From Tubiluchus corallicola (taxonomy: Eukaryota; Priapulida; Priapulimorpha; Priapulimorphida; Tubiluchidae), in assembly GCA_030141605.1 (NCBI GenBank), contig JAQGDQ010002366.1:557160-621159 (forward strand): a DNA stretch of 64,000 bases. The letters are read 5' to 3'. The notes beneath the pieces are model-generated. The model made no database searches and had not been told where the DNA came from. It saw only the letters and a program-made list of their open reading frames with translations. A program made the translations under genes and the position numbers. Of this stretch, positions 11,101 through 22,323 are shown one piece after another (positions within the stretch are counted from its first letter, which is position 1; the number at the start of each line of letters is the position of its first letter).

Positions 11101-14100
11101 ATGTAAGTGTTGCCACGGCTGATTCCTGTTGATCGCTGGGAATGTCCAATGACTTTCTTGTGAGCTGGACAACTGCAAAAATAACAAGAAAATGATCAGA
11201 AGGCATTTTCTTTAATGATAATGCTTGTGGCGATGTTGTTAGTGCTGCTGCAGATGATAAAACGCTGAATCACAACAGGAGCAACAACAACAACAACAAC
11301 AACAACAGGTACCAGCTTATTAACTAAACTGTTAATGATGATAACAAGCTTTGCAGTGTTAATTTAATTGTTCCACATTGAAGTTTTTACCCATCTTCGT
11401 CAATAAGTTCGAGTCTAGACATTCCCATGCCATCATGAGCGTAACAGTCAAATACAGAAAGATCAAATATTCCACCTGCAAAATAACACCAACAGACTAA
11501 GTAAGTATCTCTGCGAAGACTCTCGATTACACTATCAGAACGAAAAATAGCCTGAGAAATCACACAATAAGAAATGACATAAGACAATATTTCAGACCAC
11601 AAGTGTAACACCGTTCTCCGGATAAAAATGAAAAAATTAAGAATGTTCCAAACGGCCCCTAAAATAACTATTTTTGTTAATAGTTTAAGAAATCTATTTT
11701 CTTAGTTGCATCAATCATTTGTGTCTGTTTTCTATTTTAAGACTGACTTGATATCTAGTCCGAGAAATTTACACAGACAGGCCTAATGCTGCAAGGACAA
11801 AGCATCTGTACTCCTCAAAAAAGATAATAATTTACCTTTTCTTTCGTAAATATAATTTAACCGCTTTACACTCGTTATAAATTTGTTATTCGTACCCTGG
11901 TTGTCAATCCAAAAAGCCATGGTTGCAATTTGTCCAAGATTGAGGACAGAAACGCCAGCAATGACAGGATTTCTTCCTTCCACAATTTTCATGTTACAGG
12001 AGCTGAATCTTATGGGTGTGGAAGTTACTTGGTTTGCGTCTACATCTCTGAAATTAAAATAGTGCATGAAATATCATTTTAAGTTTATTTGAGTCGTAAG
12101 TATGCCACTGTGCTAACATGCACTTCGCACGGAACACATAAGGCACTATAAAGATTTTCACATTTACATGATTTATATTTTACAGAATACTTTGACACAT
12201 TTGCTACTTACGGTACTTGAAGATTGTAGTTCAAGCTCTCAACCTGCGTTCCACCAAATCTACATGAAACTTCATAAGCCCTGTCACCCATCTCCAATAT
12301 TCCCCAAGCGAATTCACTCATTACGATGATTGTGTTGTTAAAATACGTTCGTGCATCGTAACCTTCTCCCTAGGAAACAAGGCAGTTTCGAAGTCTAGCG
12401 AGAATTATTGCAACATTATAAATGAATTAAGTAGTTTTTAACTGTAATTGAATGGTTTTATTTAATTCGTCGGTGACACAAGTTCTTGCAGCTTTTTAAA
12501 ATGGACGTAAAATAAATGTTTATCTTATCTTATCTTGTCTTATCTTGTCTTGTCTCGTCTCGTCTCGTCTCGTCTCGTCTCGTCTCGTCTCGTCTCGTCT
12601 CGTCTCGTCTTATCGTGTCGTGGTGGCGTGTCGTGTCGTGCCGTGCCGTGCCGTGCCGTGCCGTGCCGTGCCGTGCCGTGCCTTTTCTTTAACCACAACC
12701 AATTCTTTTCTTTAACTACAACCTTCTGTTGGAAACAGGTTAAATAACAATAAGGAATGTTAAAGTGTTGCACAGTGACAGCACTACAATAAGAAAGAAA
12801 ACAGAGAATGGAAAGTGAAACATAATTTTTATAATTTTTGATAAAAGTCGTCGATTCACCTACAGTATTGTTAGTGAGAATTACGTTAACTATTTTTAAT
12901 GATTTTGCATGGTTTTCACTTCGATTCAAATTAACTAAAATAGCTAAATTAACTAAATTCAAAGTAGCTTACAATGAACACTATACATAGACCTAACTTT
13001 TTCGTTTGCACGAATGTATGCACATATGATATTAGAAGATCTGCTACCATATTAATTATAGGTTGATTTTAATGTAAGGTACAATGCTGGTGGTCTCGTT
13101 ATGGTTAATTCGGGTAGTTTTCTTATAAATCACCGAGGGAACTATTGTTTTAGTAATTTTACATGACTAAGGGACCCGGAATAAAAAATTCCTTAAAGCT
13201 TTAACCTGTTTAACCAAGTTTATTTATTTTTAAGACACGGTAATATTTAATAGGTTTTCTTTATGCCTCTTATAGTATTTCCTTACATTTTGTGTGTGGT
13301 TTTCATAACGGGAATAAACTAATGAATTGATTATTTAATCCCAGGATACTTAATTAAACTTACGCTTCTGTCGGTGATGGTTCCACAACCATCTAAAGGC
13401 AAATCAACGGCCAACCGTCTCTGATTTCGGGCGGCAACGGTGCGGCAACCATCTGATTTATACTGGCCTTTAGCGTAGACCGCTCCTTCAAAGTTCCTCT
13501 CAAACGTGATGTCTACTGTCATGACATTATCGTCAAGCTTACAGAAAACCGCAATGTCTACAAGCGAAACAAATAGAATAATCATAATGTCTAGATTGAT
13601 TTACTGAATTTTAGTACAAAACTTTGAAAGAAAAGAAATATGAAAGGTTGGAATAAAGATTTGAACCAGGGACCTTCTGCTTAGTGATCTAAGGTGTCTG
13701 CCTTGTAAATAGAAGGCCCCTGTTTTAAACCCAACTTTTTCACATTTCCTGCCTTTCAAGTTTGATATTAAAATTTAATTAATTGTATACAACAAATTTG
13801 TATACAACAAAAAACATCAGTTAAACAAGCAGTTTGGTTAAGGAAACTATACGAATGACAGCCAAAAAATAAAGTTTGTCGCCTCTTTCAGTTCTGTCTT
13901 CTTTATTCTACTATATTTTTAATTTCCAATAATCCGCAAAAATATTTGTTCCTAATTTCGTGTTTGGTAACTTTCAGCATTTTACTGAAATAAATCATGT
14001 CTCATTCATGGAGACAATCCGAGAAGCTGGAAATTCAATAAAACACTTACCTAAAACATTGTTCATTGGTACGGGCATAGGAAGGTAGTCTTCTGGGCGT

Positions 14101-17100
14101 CTGACAGGTTCCGGGGGTCGTTCTCCTACCCTGTACGTCGGCGTTTGACCTTTTGCATACGCAGCCTAAAACACGATTAAATCACAGTACAAAATCATTT
14201 CAAAGCTTTTGTACGCTATGTTATTGATAGCGAAGTTCAAATAAGTATTCGACTTTAGTTATAATGCGTTTATTATGCGCAAAGCTCCATGGTCTATTTT
14301 TTCTCCCTCAACGAATATAAATTACTGCACGACATCAAAATATGGCACCTTATTTTTTGTAACTCAAAGCTTTGAACTTTTCTAAAACTTTTGAAAATCT
14401 TTAAAACTTTCACATTATTTATTTCTACTATTGCCAGTTTATCAATTCTAGCAACATAAAGTTGGGTGTTGTTCATAAACTGTCAGATAATAATTAACAA
14501 TTTTGCGCAATTATAATGCTATACTGCTCACGATGTGCGTAAAATTTAAAGTTAATTTATGCCTAAAGTTTCATTACACCATTCGTTAGTAAATTGATTT
14601 CCTGGTATATAACCGAAATAGGTCAACATTGAACGCCTACATGGCGCAAGACAAAATTACAGTAATTGATATTCGTGTCATGATTCGAAAACAAAAATAT
14701 AGCCACATAAAAATGTACAAGCCATAAAATTATTTACAGTTGACTATTATTGTATATTTTATTTTACAGACAGGTTTTATGTTAAAAACTGCTTTGTAAC
14801 TTTTCTCTTTCTCTTTCTCTCCCTCTCGCTTCCTTCTCTTTTGCCCTCTCTTTGTCTCTTTCTCTTTCTCTGCCCAACTGTCTATCCATCTGTCTGTCTA
14901 TCTGTATCACTCACTCTCTCTAAATATTTATTTTAAAACTTGCGCCACGTAGTTCTTGCAATAAGAACTAATTAAGGCTTTTCACTCAAGTAAGGTTTGT
15001 TGAACAGGCTTTGGATACAAACAATAATTCCACATCGCATTATCGAATTATTGCACGTATTTTGAACGATTGTTCTGTGTCACATTTGTGATGTTTTTGA
15101 ATTCATACTTGTACCGATAACCAATACAATTTTTGAAAATGAAGAACGGCAACGGCAACAACAATAACAGTAACACCAAACACTATTTGCATATTTAAGC
15201 CACTACCAACAACAACAACAGCAATAGTAAGAATGACTATTACAATAACGATAATAACTATCCACAACACTTGCAACAACAACTTCAGTTGAAACAACAA
15301 CAATTTGATATAGCGTAATGGAAATATTGGATTCTGTGTTGATTTTAAAGAAAGGTTACGCTTCTGTCGGGGATCTGATTTCAATCTCTTTAACTGTAAG
15401 TGTGGTACTGTCAAAAAATTATTACTGCTGACTATGACCTAAATCAGTAAAAAATAAAAAATATCTGAAATGTCTATTAGCGCATAAAAGTGAGGAATAT
15501 GTAATAGAAAAGCAATTGCAAAAATCGAGCCGTAAACAAAGTTACACATTCATAATAAACTTTTTAAATTCTTTATAACAAGAGCAATATCTATATCAGT
15601 CTCATAAGCAACACACGATATGGTATTAATACATTTTATTACGTTTTTATTAAGAAAATCCAAAGTTTTTATTTGCACCTTAAAACTGCTAATATACAGT
15701 GAATCGCTGGATTTTTCTAATTAAAATGAATACACATTCATAAGTATAAAATTGTATAATAAATGACAACTACAGTATGCAAATCGTTAAAAACAATAAC
15801 TAGACTATTGTTATACATTGTAGCTTATATAGTAGAGTTAGAAGGCTGTTTACCAGTTGTCTGTGTATAACAATGCACACTTCCCTCCCGAAGAAGAGAA
15901 GAATTATTTGCATGCGAAATTCGTGACCGCATTTTTATTTAATTGTGGGTTGGCTATAAACAGACGCCGCCTGCGCTTTATGTACAGCAACAAAGCTTTC
16001 TTGACGAACACGTTTTTTCAAACATGTTACTGTTGCAAAAATTAGTGAAAAGAATTGTCTTGCTGTTTCATTTGCTGACCTTGTACTTTAACTGTTTTGA
16101 ATGTTTAGAAGAGGTAAAGCTTTCAAATCCGCTAATTACAAACGACCAGATTTTGTACAAATCCTTAAACAAAAAAGAATGGTTTCTGCTGCTAAACCAA
16201 GTATGAGATGACGTCAATCTGCTTATCAAGCAACTAATTAAACACTTTTAACTTGTTAGTTTGGTAAAATTTACAACGGGGAATTATTGGCCCGAATCTG
16301 ACTGACAACTATTAAAAAGATAAACAAGTTAAACAAGCGTACTATTAAGTAGAACAGCAAGTATATAAGGCTTAATTACATTAACAACTACATTAGTATT
16401 TCTCTTATACGTTTCAGTAAAACCAAGCTTAGAAATCAGTTTCAATGTAGGTATGGCTAGGGCGTTTAATGAATTTTAAACTTATAATATTCTGCGTCTA
16501 AATAATAATACAATGGAAAAACAACGAATGTTTTATAATATATATGTAACTAATGCCTAACTGTAAATTTGTAGTACAAAATTATAGTACGAGTATTATT
16601 CCATTTTTTTCAATTTTAGTTAGAAACCCCAACTCAACGTTTTTGCTATGCATGTGAAGATTAGTTTCCTAACTCATTAGTCAGCCTAGGGGTACGGAAT
16701 AAAAAATACTTAGATACGGCAAAAAACTTTCACTTAAACCACACTGGTGTAGTGGTGCGTGCTGTCGAGACAAATTATTATTGATGAACAGATAATTATT
16801 TCTTCTTGTTGGTAAGTGGGTCAAGTTTCTTATGTACTTGCCATTGAAACAGTGAGTAAGATGACGTTGGTCTATTAACATAATTATAGCCTCACGCATG
16901 GTATTACTAACTCCGCGCGCTGCATTTATTACAATAACATGAATTAATAAAATTTTGGTGTCATTATGCTGGCTGTTACACAAGGCAGTTTCGTTAATGT
17001 AAAACATTTTTTAATTGGGCAAATTATTTTTTCGTGCACAGCTTGAATAATTTTACGTTTTAATAGTTTAAACAAGACACTAACGATGTCTGCTAGTATT

Positions 17101-20100
17101 ACAAAAGTACGTAAATAGTTTTAACTGTAGGATACAAAAGTAGGATATAAAAAGTTTTAACGGATGTCAAAAACGATTGAAAAATCTATGTTTGAAGAGC
17201 AGCAAATACGTTCGAGTACTTTAAATTTCTAATAATATAGTGATAATCATTGTAACTGTCATTACTAATGGCTCGAATCGTCTAACCTGTCAAACGCATG
17301 ACTTATTTCTCGTCAATTTTGCGCAATATACACTTTTGTTACGCTTACATATGGCGTTTGTATGTAAGCCATGACTCCCCCATGAACAGTATCGTTCACA
17401 TGCTGACACTGTTTTTATCACATTCGTTATTTTGTCTTATAACTATTTTGTTTGTACAATTATGATTGTAAATTTTTTCTTTTTTTCGAAACATGACGGT
17501 CAATCACGTTGTTTGCTGAGTGCAGACAATGGTTTCGGGAGAAAATGTCATTATCAAAGCTAGAAATTAATCTAAAAAATAATCAATACATTTATGTCGC
17601 TGCAACTACAAAGGCCCAAAAACCATTATAAAAAAATCAAAAGAGTGAAATTTAAATATGCTTGGGTAGTTGCAGTGTCATAAATTTACTGGCTACTTCT
17701 TACGGCTTAATTTTTAGCATTTACAACGGTATTTTTTGCTGAAGCGATGGTTTGCACTGAAAAAACAGTATGATTCCCAGATTCATAGAAACTGGTTCTC
17801 TCATGTATCGCCTGCCACAATTTTGGCAATGATTCTTTTTTTGCCACAAGCACTAGTAATTATACCAATGTTTGCATTCATTTCTTGTTGCAGTAAGGTC
17901 TCTAAACTTCACAATGGCAACTCAATAACAAAACACTAAAACTGAAGAAATGCTCAGACCTGTAACTGTAAATGAGAATGGGAGCTTGCAGTTCATCTGA
18001 GCAATACAACATGACTGAACTATATACAGTTTATAATGACAATGGTCTAATAACTAGCGATATTCTATACTTTAGTGCTTCACTGTTGTGTGCGTTGGTC
18101 AAAATGTATGCCAAATATTTCGGACCGCATTCGGTGGAAAATAGGCCGTAATTACGTTTTTAACTTCATAGACAATTGAATGGTAGGAAAGCATGGCATT
18201 ACCTCAGACCGTTAAACTCACAACCTGTTATTTGTGTTGTGCCTATTGATACTTCGAGACAAAATACAAAATATCTGTCATTACTGACCTGCAGCTAATA
18301 TAAGTTTTACACTATAGGACACTTATTTCACGCTTCTACGCTTGCGCGCATCACATGACAGAGTCGGGAAACTATGTAATTCAGTTTCAATTACTTGATA
18401 GCAAACTAATTTCTGTATACAATATACAAAATGCTTGTAATTACTGACCTGCAGCTAATATAAGTTTTAAATGCACCTTGCACATTTAAAAGTAATCGGA
18501 AATGATTTTATTTGAATCTGTTGCAGGTTCGACTGATTATGTTCCAAAGCAGAACAGGACGTTTCTTGCATTTTAAATAATTAGTTAGTTTATCAATTAA
18601 AAATTAAATTTTTTAAATTCCATTATTGCTCAACCACAAAATTTAGCAGGCAAGTAACACTTATATAACTGATGGAAAATTTTGTTTTAATTAAAGATGC
18701 ACAAATTATTGCGTGCTGCACATAAAGAATTAGTGCCACCCCATGGCCTGCAGACGTACAATATCACTATATTTCATTAAAGTCAGTTTTATTTCGTCAA
18801 AGATTTATTTGCTAGTAAAAATGTGCACTGCTATTTGTCACTTTCATCTCTTTTAATAAATAAACACTAGAGTCTACAAAAACAGAATTATGTCTAAATA
18901 ATTGATATTCTTGGAACGTAATGTCAGAGATTCTCAAAGTGTAAAGAATGCGAAATTACAATATAATTTAGGTAGCAACAAAACTATTTTTGCTTTTAAG
19001 TAGGCTAGAGAAAATGTGCTTCTTTACCGACAGGCTTTAAAATGGTCCGGTCTACATTCCTGCTGGTAAACAATTAGCCTTAGGCGTATTATTTTCTCTC
19101 ATTACTAGCAAAATGCGATGACCTGAAATTGGTCACTCTCGCTTAAAATTGTCCAAACTATACAAAATACTAAGATCGAAAGTGAAGAGACCGACGACGG
19201 CAGTTCATCAATTGTGGAAATGCCAACTTTTTACTCAGCCCATAGATCTTACAACGTAGGTCCGCTTTTAGTAACTGCAATCTGGTGGATTTTTTTGTGA
19301 GCCCAATAATTCTTAGTAATTTTTTTAACCGTTGAAGCTGTCATTGTCGTCGTCATTCTTAAACTAAATTTAGTTTTTTTAATTTATTAGCATTTATTAG
19401 TAAACTTTTTGGTGAGTTACTGAAAATTAACTTTTTTGCTCATCAAAACAGGAATTTTTGTAAAAATTACTCAATAAATTCGTTTTTCAGACAGCCAATT
19501 TTATTAAGATAACAAACACGTAATGTGCAAAAATTACTCCTCTCCAATGAAAAGCAAATGGTTTTGCAGGCAAATCTCAGGAAGACAGGATGATTTTTCT
19601 TATGCTACCCCATTTCAAGTCCGACAAAAAGTATACATTTTAAAACAATTAACGCGTTTTAGATAATTAAATAATAGATTAAAATCTTAACTAACTATTG
19701 ATGACATCGTAAACGAACATAATTTTCAATAGCAAAAATATTCCGCGAGCGTGATGCACGTATTTGCAAAAGCGAAAATTGAAGTACAGTGTTACTGTAA
19801 GATATTCAGGGTTGTACTAAAACTAACCATGTTCTAGATAACTATTTTAAGACGAAAATTCAAATTTACCGCTGTACTCACGCATGAGCAGTCGAACGTG
19901 TGTAATTCGTCACAAACTAACACATCTGAATTGAGAGGTACAGCACCTGTTTTTGTGCAATGTGTTTCCGAAATGCAAGCGCTAGTGCCTGTCTAACTAG
20001 AGAATTGCGAAATGCATGTAACAGCGAAGAACTAGGGGCGCGAACGCGTAATTGTGTTTGTGTGATAATAATTCTTTCAAGTAAATCACTTTTGAAAAAA

Positions 20101-22323
20101 TAGTTTGTTTCCTGTCAATATCTTAAAGATTAGGTTGTTTTGACCTACAGTCTAAGATTGGGTGCGGTTTTCCTTTAAATCGCAAAAGAAGCCTTTGTGT
20201 TCGTGCTCATGAGTGCTACAGTTTGAGGAGAAACATGCCAATTTCTTGCCAATTTACCCAAGCTTATTAAAATCTAGGGTTGTTTCCATTAAAGATAAAT
20301 TACCTACTTTCTTATGTCCCAGCAGGCTACCTTGACAAAATTTCTAGAAATTTTAAAATATGAAATTCCAGTTAAAGTTGACAATTAGAAAGTACCTTTT
20401 CAATCTCGCCCTACTTCCCATAGTATTACTGACTATTTTTCTGGTCAAATGTGTGCTCGAAGTTTAATTATTGTAGTCTACGCTAGAGATAACCATGATT
20501 TCTGTTATCAAAAAACTGACTATTATGTAACAGTTCCTTCTTAATGTGTAAAACAGTTATAGCGTTACTTTAACACAACTTCCTAACACGTTGTAGTTTT
20601 TTACTGATCGTTCTACATGTATGCTTACATAACATTTTATTGTTTACTGTATATTTCGGATGTCCACAATTATATCAACTTACCGTAAGTCTGTAAGCAG
20701 AAAGTCTGTGTAAATTTTAGGATTAAAAAACTCGTGTCTTTCTTATAAAGGCGCCAGTGGCTATTCGGGAGCTGACATACTTGAATTTTTATCTGTCAGT
20801 ACTATTTTTGTTGTTTAAAAAAATTATCTTTTCATAACTTAACCAAAATAGCAAATTTTGCTTTAACATTCGATGACTAAAATATCGCCATTTGGCACAG
20901 ATAACTCCGTAAGGTATATAAGCTTTTCTGCCATAGAAAGTTTTATGCTAAAGGTTCAAACACTTTATTGTTATATAACTAAAATTCATAGTCACTGGAA
21001 AAGTTCGACGCCGTAAAGTCGTTAACAGTTTTAACAAATCTTCAAAATACTTTGCGAATGAAAAGAAACTTGGTCTGTTGCGAAACTCGGTTCATACCTT
21101 TTGTAACACTTCATAAAGAATTTAACTAGCAACGTTATGCTCTGACCACTATGTCAGTAAGGTCAGCAGTAGTAAAATCAGTATGTTATACTGATCGGGG
21201 GGGGGGGGGTTTAGAAAAGCCGTTTTCATTATCGGTGTTGCAATAATAATGGTAACCAATAATGGTTGCTTGCAGATAATTAAAAACTCTACTGTTGCAA
21301 AGTCATTAAATTTTTATTATCACCATTGCTTCGAGTTGAAACTGTATTGAGGTCACGATCACACCATAGGAGAGCTGCAGTGCAAAAGCATATCAGAATT
21401 GACATTTACGTCACCTCGCTAAGGTATATACTGTAGTTTTAAAAGCTTTGTGGTAGTTTTATCAATTTACATTAGCTCTATTTCCGACGTGATTACGCAA
21501 CAAGGAAGAAGCTACACCCGATCTAGAAAATGCAGCATGTTGCGACTATTTCTGGAAACATGTTGGAAATAATGGTAATAATTCTATGCCTTTGAATGTA
21601 CGTCTTCCAACTAATAATAGAAAAATAGTGGCTTATACTATGCAAGAGCAGTAACATTTCCTTATTTTCAGCTACGTAACTAGAAGAAAATAGCATCGTA
21701 ACCCTTGTGTAGGACTGGCTTTTGATTAGAACTCACAGATGGTGTGCGGCAAGGATCGTCGATTGAACCCACGTTATTTCAAGTTTATATAAAATGCTTA
21801 TAAGCAAACGAAACCTAACTAATTAAGTAGATGAAAAACTCATGGCAGGCCTAGAAACGAAACCGAGTTTTAAAGCTGTCTTATAACTCAGAAGTCAATT
21901 AACGCCATTAACTGCTTTAAAAAATCTTAAAAAGATGAGTTCATGAAGACAGGTATGACGATATAATGCTGATAATTTCAGTCGATGTTAATAAACAGCC
22001 TTAACAAGATATGTAAAATCTAATATTTAATATTTACGATTGTCAGTAGTACAGTCCAAACTTTTGCAATACAAATTGCTTTTCGCCACACAAACAGTCA
22101 AACAAATAGTACCCTGTATACCTAAAGCATTCAAAATATCTAACAGGGTTGAAAAAACAATATGTTAAGTCAGCATTCAGGTACGTCACTAGTTCACCCA
22201 CGTATTGTATTACATGATACCAATTTTAACTGTAGTCCTCTTCACAATCTTTACATTAAATTACAAGTATAAAAATCTGACACTCACCAAACACAGCAAC
22301 CACAATGCCGTTATCCTGTTCAT
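8123..22323 (-). CDS. ZP-domain type I membrane protein (9 exons, 448 aa)
   Basis: Exons, minus strand: 22323-22288, 14165-14051, 13557-13364, 12369-12212, 12047-11836, 11475-11391, 11172-11010, 10074-9900, 8331-8123. All junctions are GT-AG and join in frame. Residues 1-18 form a signal peptide split by the 8.1 kb first intron, with likely cleavage after AYA. A proline-rich linker follows. A ZP domain spans about 55-320, with FEGAVYAKGQYKSDGCR, a DCYAHDG...LIDEDGCP segment and FAHFKAFKFPD, all typical of cuticlin-like invertebrate ZP proteins. A furin-type site RRRKR sits at 327-331, a membrane helix at about 404-429 and a 19-residue tail after it. By family knowledge, such proteins are cleaved near the furin site and polymerise into extracellular or apical matrix. 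The exact orthologue is not identified. Exon 5 has a second usable donor (see findings). Confidence 0.9.
9035..9425 (-). mobile_element. RTE-type LINE relic (reverse-transcriptase C-terminal end)
   Basis: On the minus strand, translation with frameshifts gives NEINAFQGRRHRKMLSIK, then CRLWWIGHVIRLP, PGKRTTADSIFK and NNVDTWHEAAERR. These match in order the C-terminal tail of RTE/craniofacial-protein-2-like endonuclease-reverse transcriptases (WxGHVxRxP, GKR, DxWExxAxDR). Stops and frameshifts make it non-functional. It lies in the last intron of the ZP gene, in the same orientation. Confidence 0.7.
10478..10830 (+). mobile_element. LINE ORF2 tail with 3' untranslated remnant
   Basis: Frame from 10478: RRSAKNICSFLFNNAAPVWN then SLQEIANDAPLIKARNANLF KR, ending at a TGA at 10625. 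The pattern (basic residues, 'NxAAPxWNSLP', then 'FKR') is the usual C-terminus of CR1/L2-like reverse transcriptases. A T-rich 3' region follows. It is inserted antisense in the intron between ZP exons 7 and 8 and is only a fragment. Confidence 0.65.
11281..11306. repeat. (CAA)n microsatellite
   Basis: About eight CAA repeats lie in the 217-bp intron between exons 6 and 7 of the ZP gene. On the transcribed strand this reads as TTG repeats. Confidence 0.9.
12515..12685. repeat. Pentanucleotide array passing from TTATC to CGTCT to CGTGC
   Basis: The plus strand reads AATAAATGTT, then TTATC/TTGTC units (about 12517-12553), a clean run of CGTCT units (about 12555-12610), a short transition, and a clean run of CGTGC units (about 12633-12682). 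All keep a 5-bp period. It sits in ZP intron 3, about 150 bp upstream (on the transcribed strand) of the exon 4 acceptor. The AATAAA plus TTATC start suggests it grew from a retroposon tail. Overlapping open frames here encode only repeats. Confidence 0.9.
13625..13775. repeat. tRNA-like / inverted-repeat sequence
   Basis: In plus orientation 13679-13740 reads like a tRNA-Thr(UGU) relic: an A-box-like GCTTAGTGATCTAAGG, a loop CTTGTAA, and a degenerate B box TTTTAAACCC. The flanks also form an imperfect inverted repeat (TTGAACCAGGGACCTTCTG against the complement of AGAAGGCCCCTGTTTTAAACC), so a small foldback element is an equal alternative. It lies in ZP intron 2. The acceptor stem does not pair, so it is not a functional tRNA. 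Confidence 0.4.
14166..22287 (-). other. 8.1 kb first intron of the ZP gene
   Basis: This intron separates the 12-codon signal-peptide exon from exon 2. The join gives an uninterrupted hydrophobic signal peptide, so I infer no missing exon. It is AT-rich, with a CT-rich tract at 14806-14925, an AAC-rich tract at 15148-15310, a short G-run near 21198-21210 and two copies of a ~45-bp direct repeat at 18258-18306 and 18420-18468. Long first introns often hold enhancers, but none can be recognised by eye. Confidence 0.6.
18258..18468. repeat. Direct repeat pair
   Basis: The segment containing ATTACTGACCTGCAGCTAAT followed by ATAAGTTTTA occurs at about 18273-18306 and again at about 18438-18468. 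Matching sequence extends leftwards (ACAAAAT). The copies are about 160 bp apart in the first intron of the ZP gene. Confidence 0.6.

Noticed and set aside
12535-12962. Repeat proteins on both strands in the pentanucleotide region
   Set aside because: The coding appearance comes from the CGTCT and CGTGC repeats, and the region is an intron of the ZP gene.
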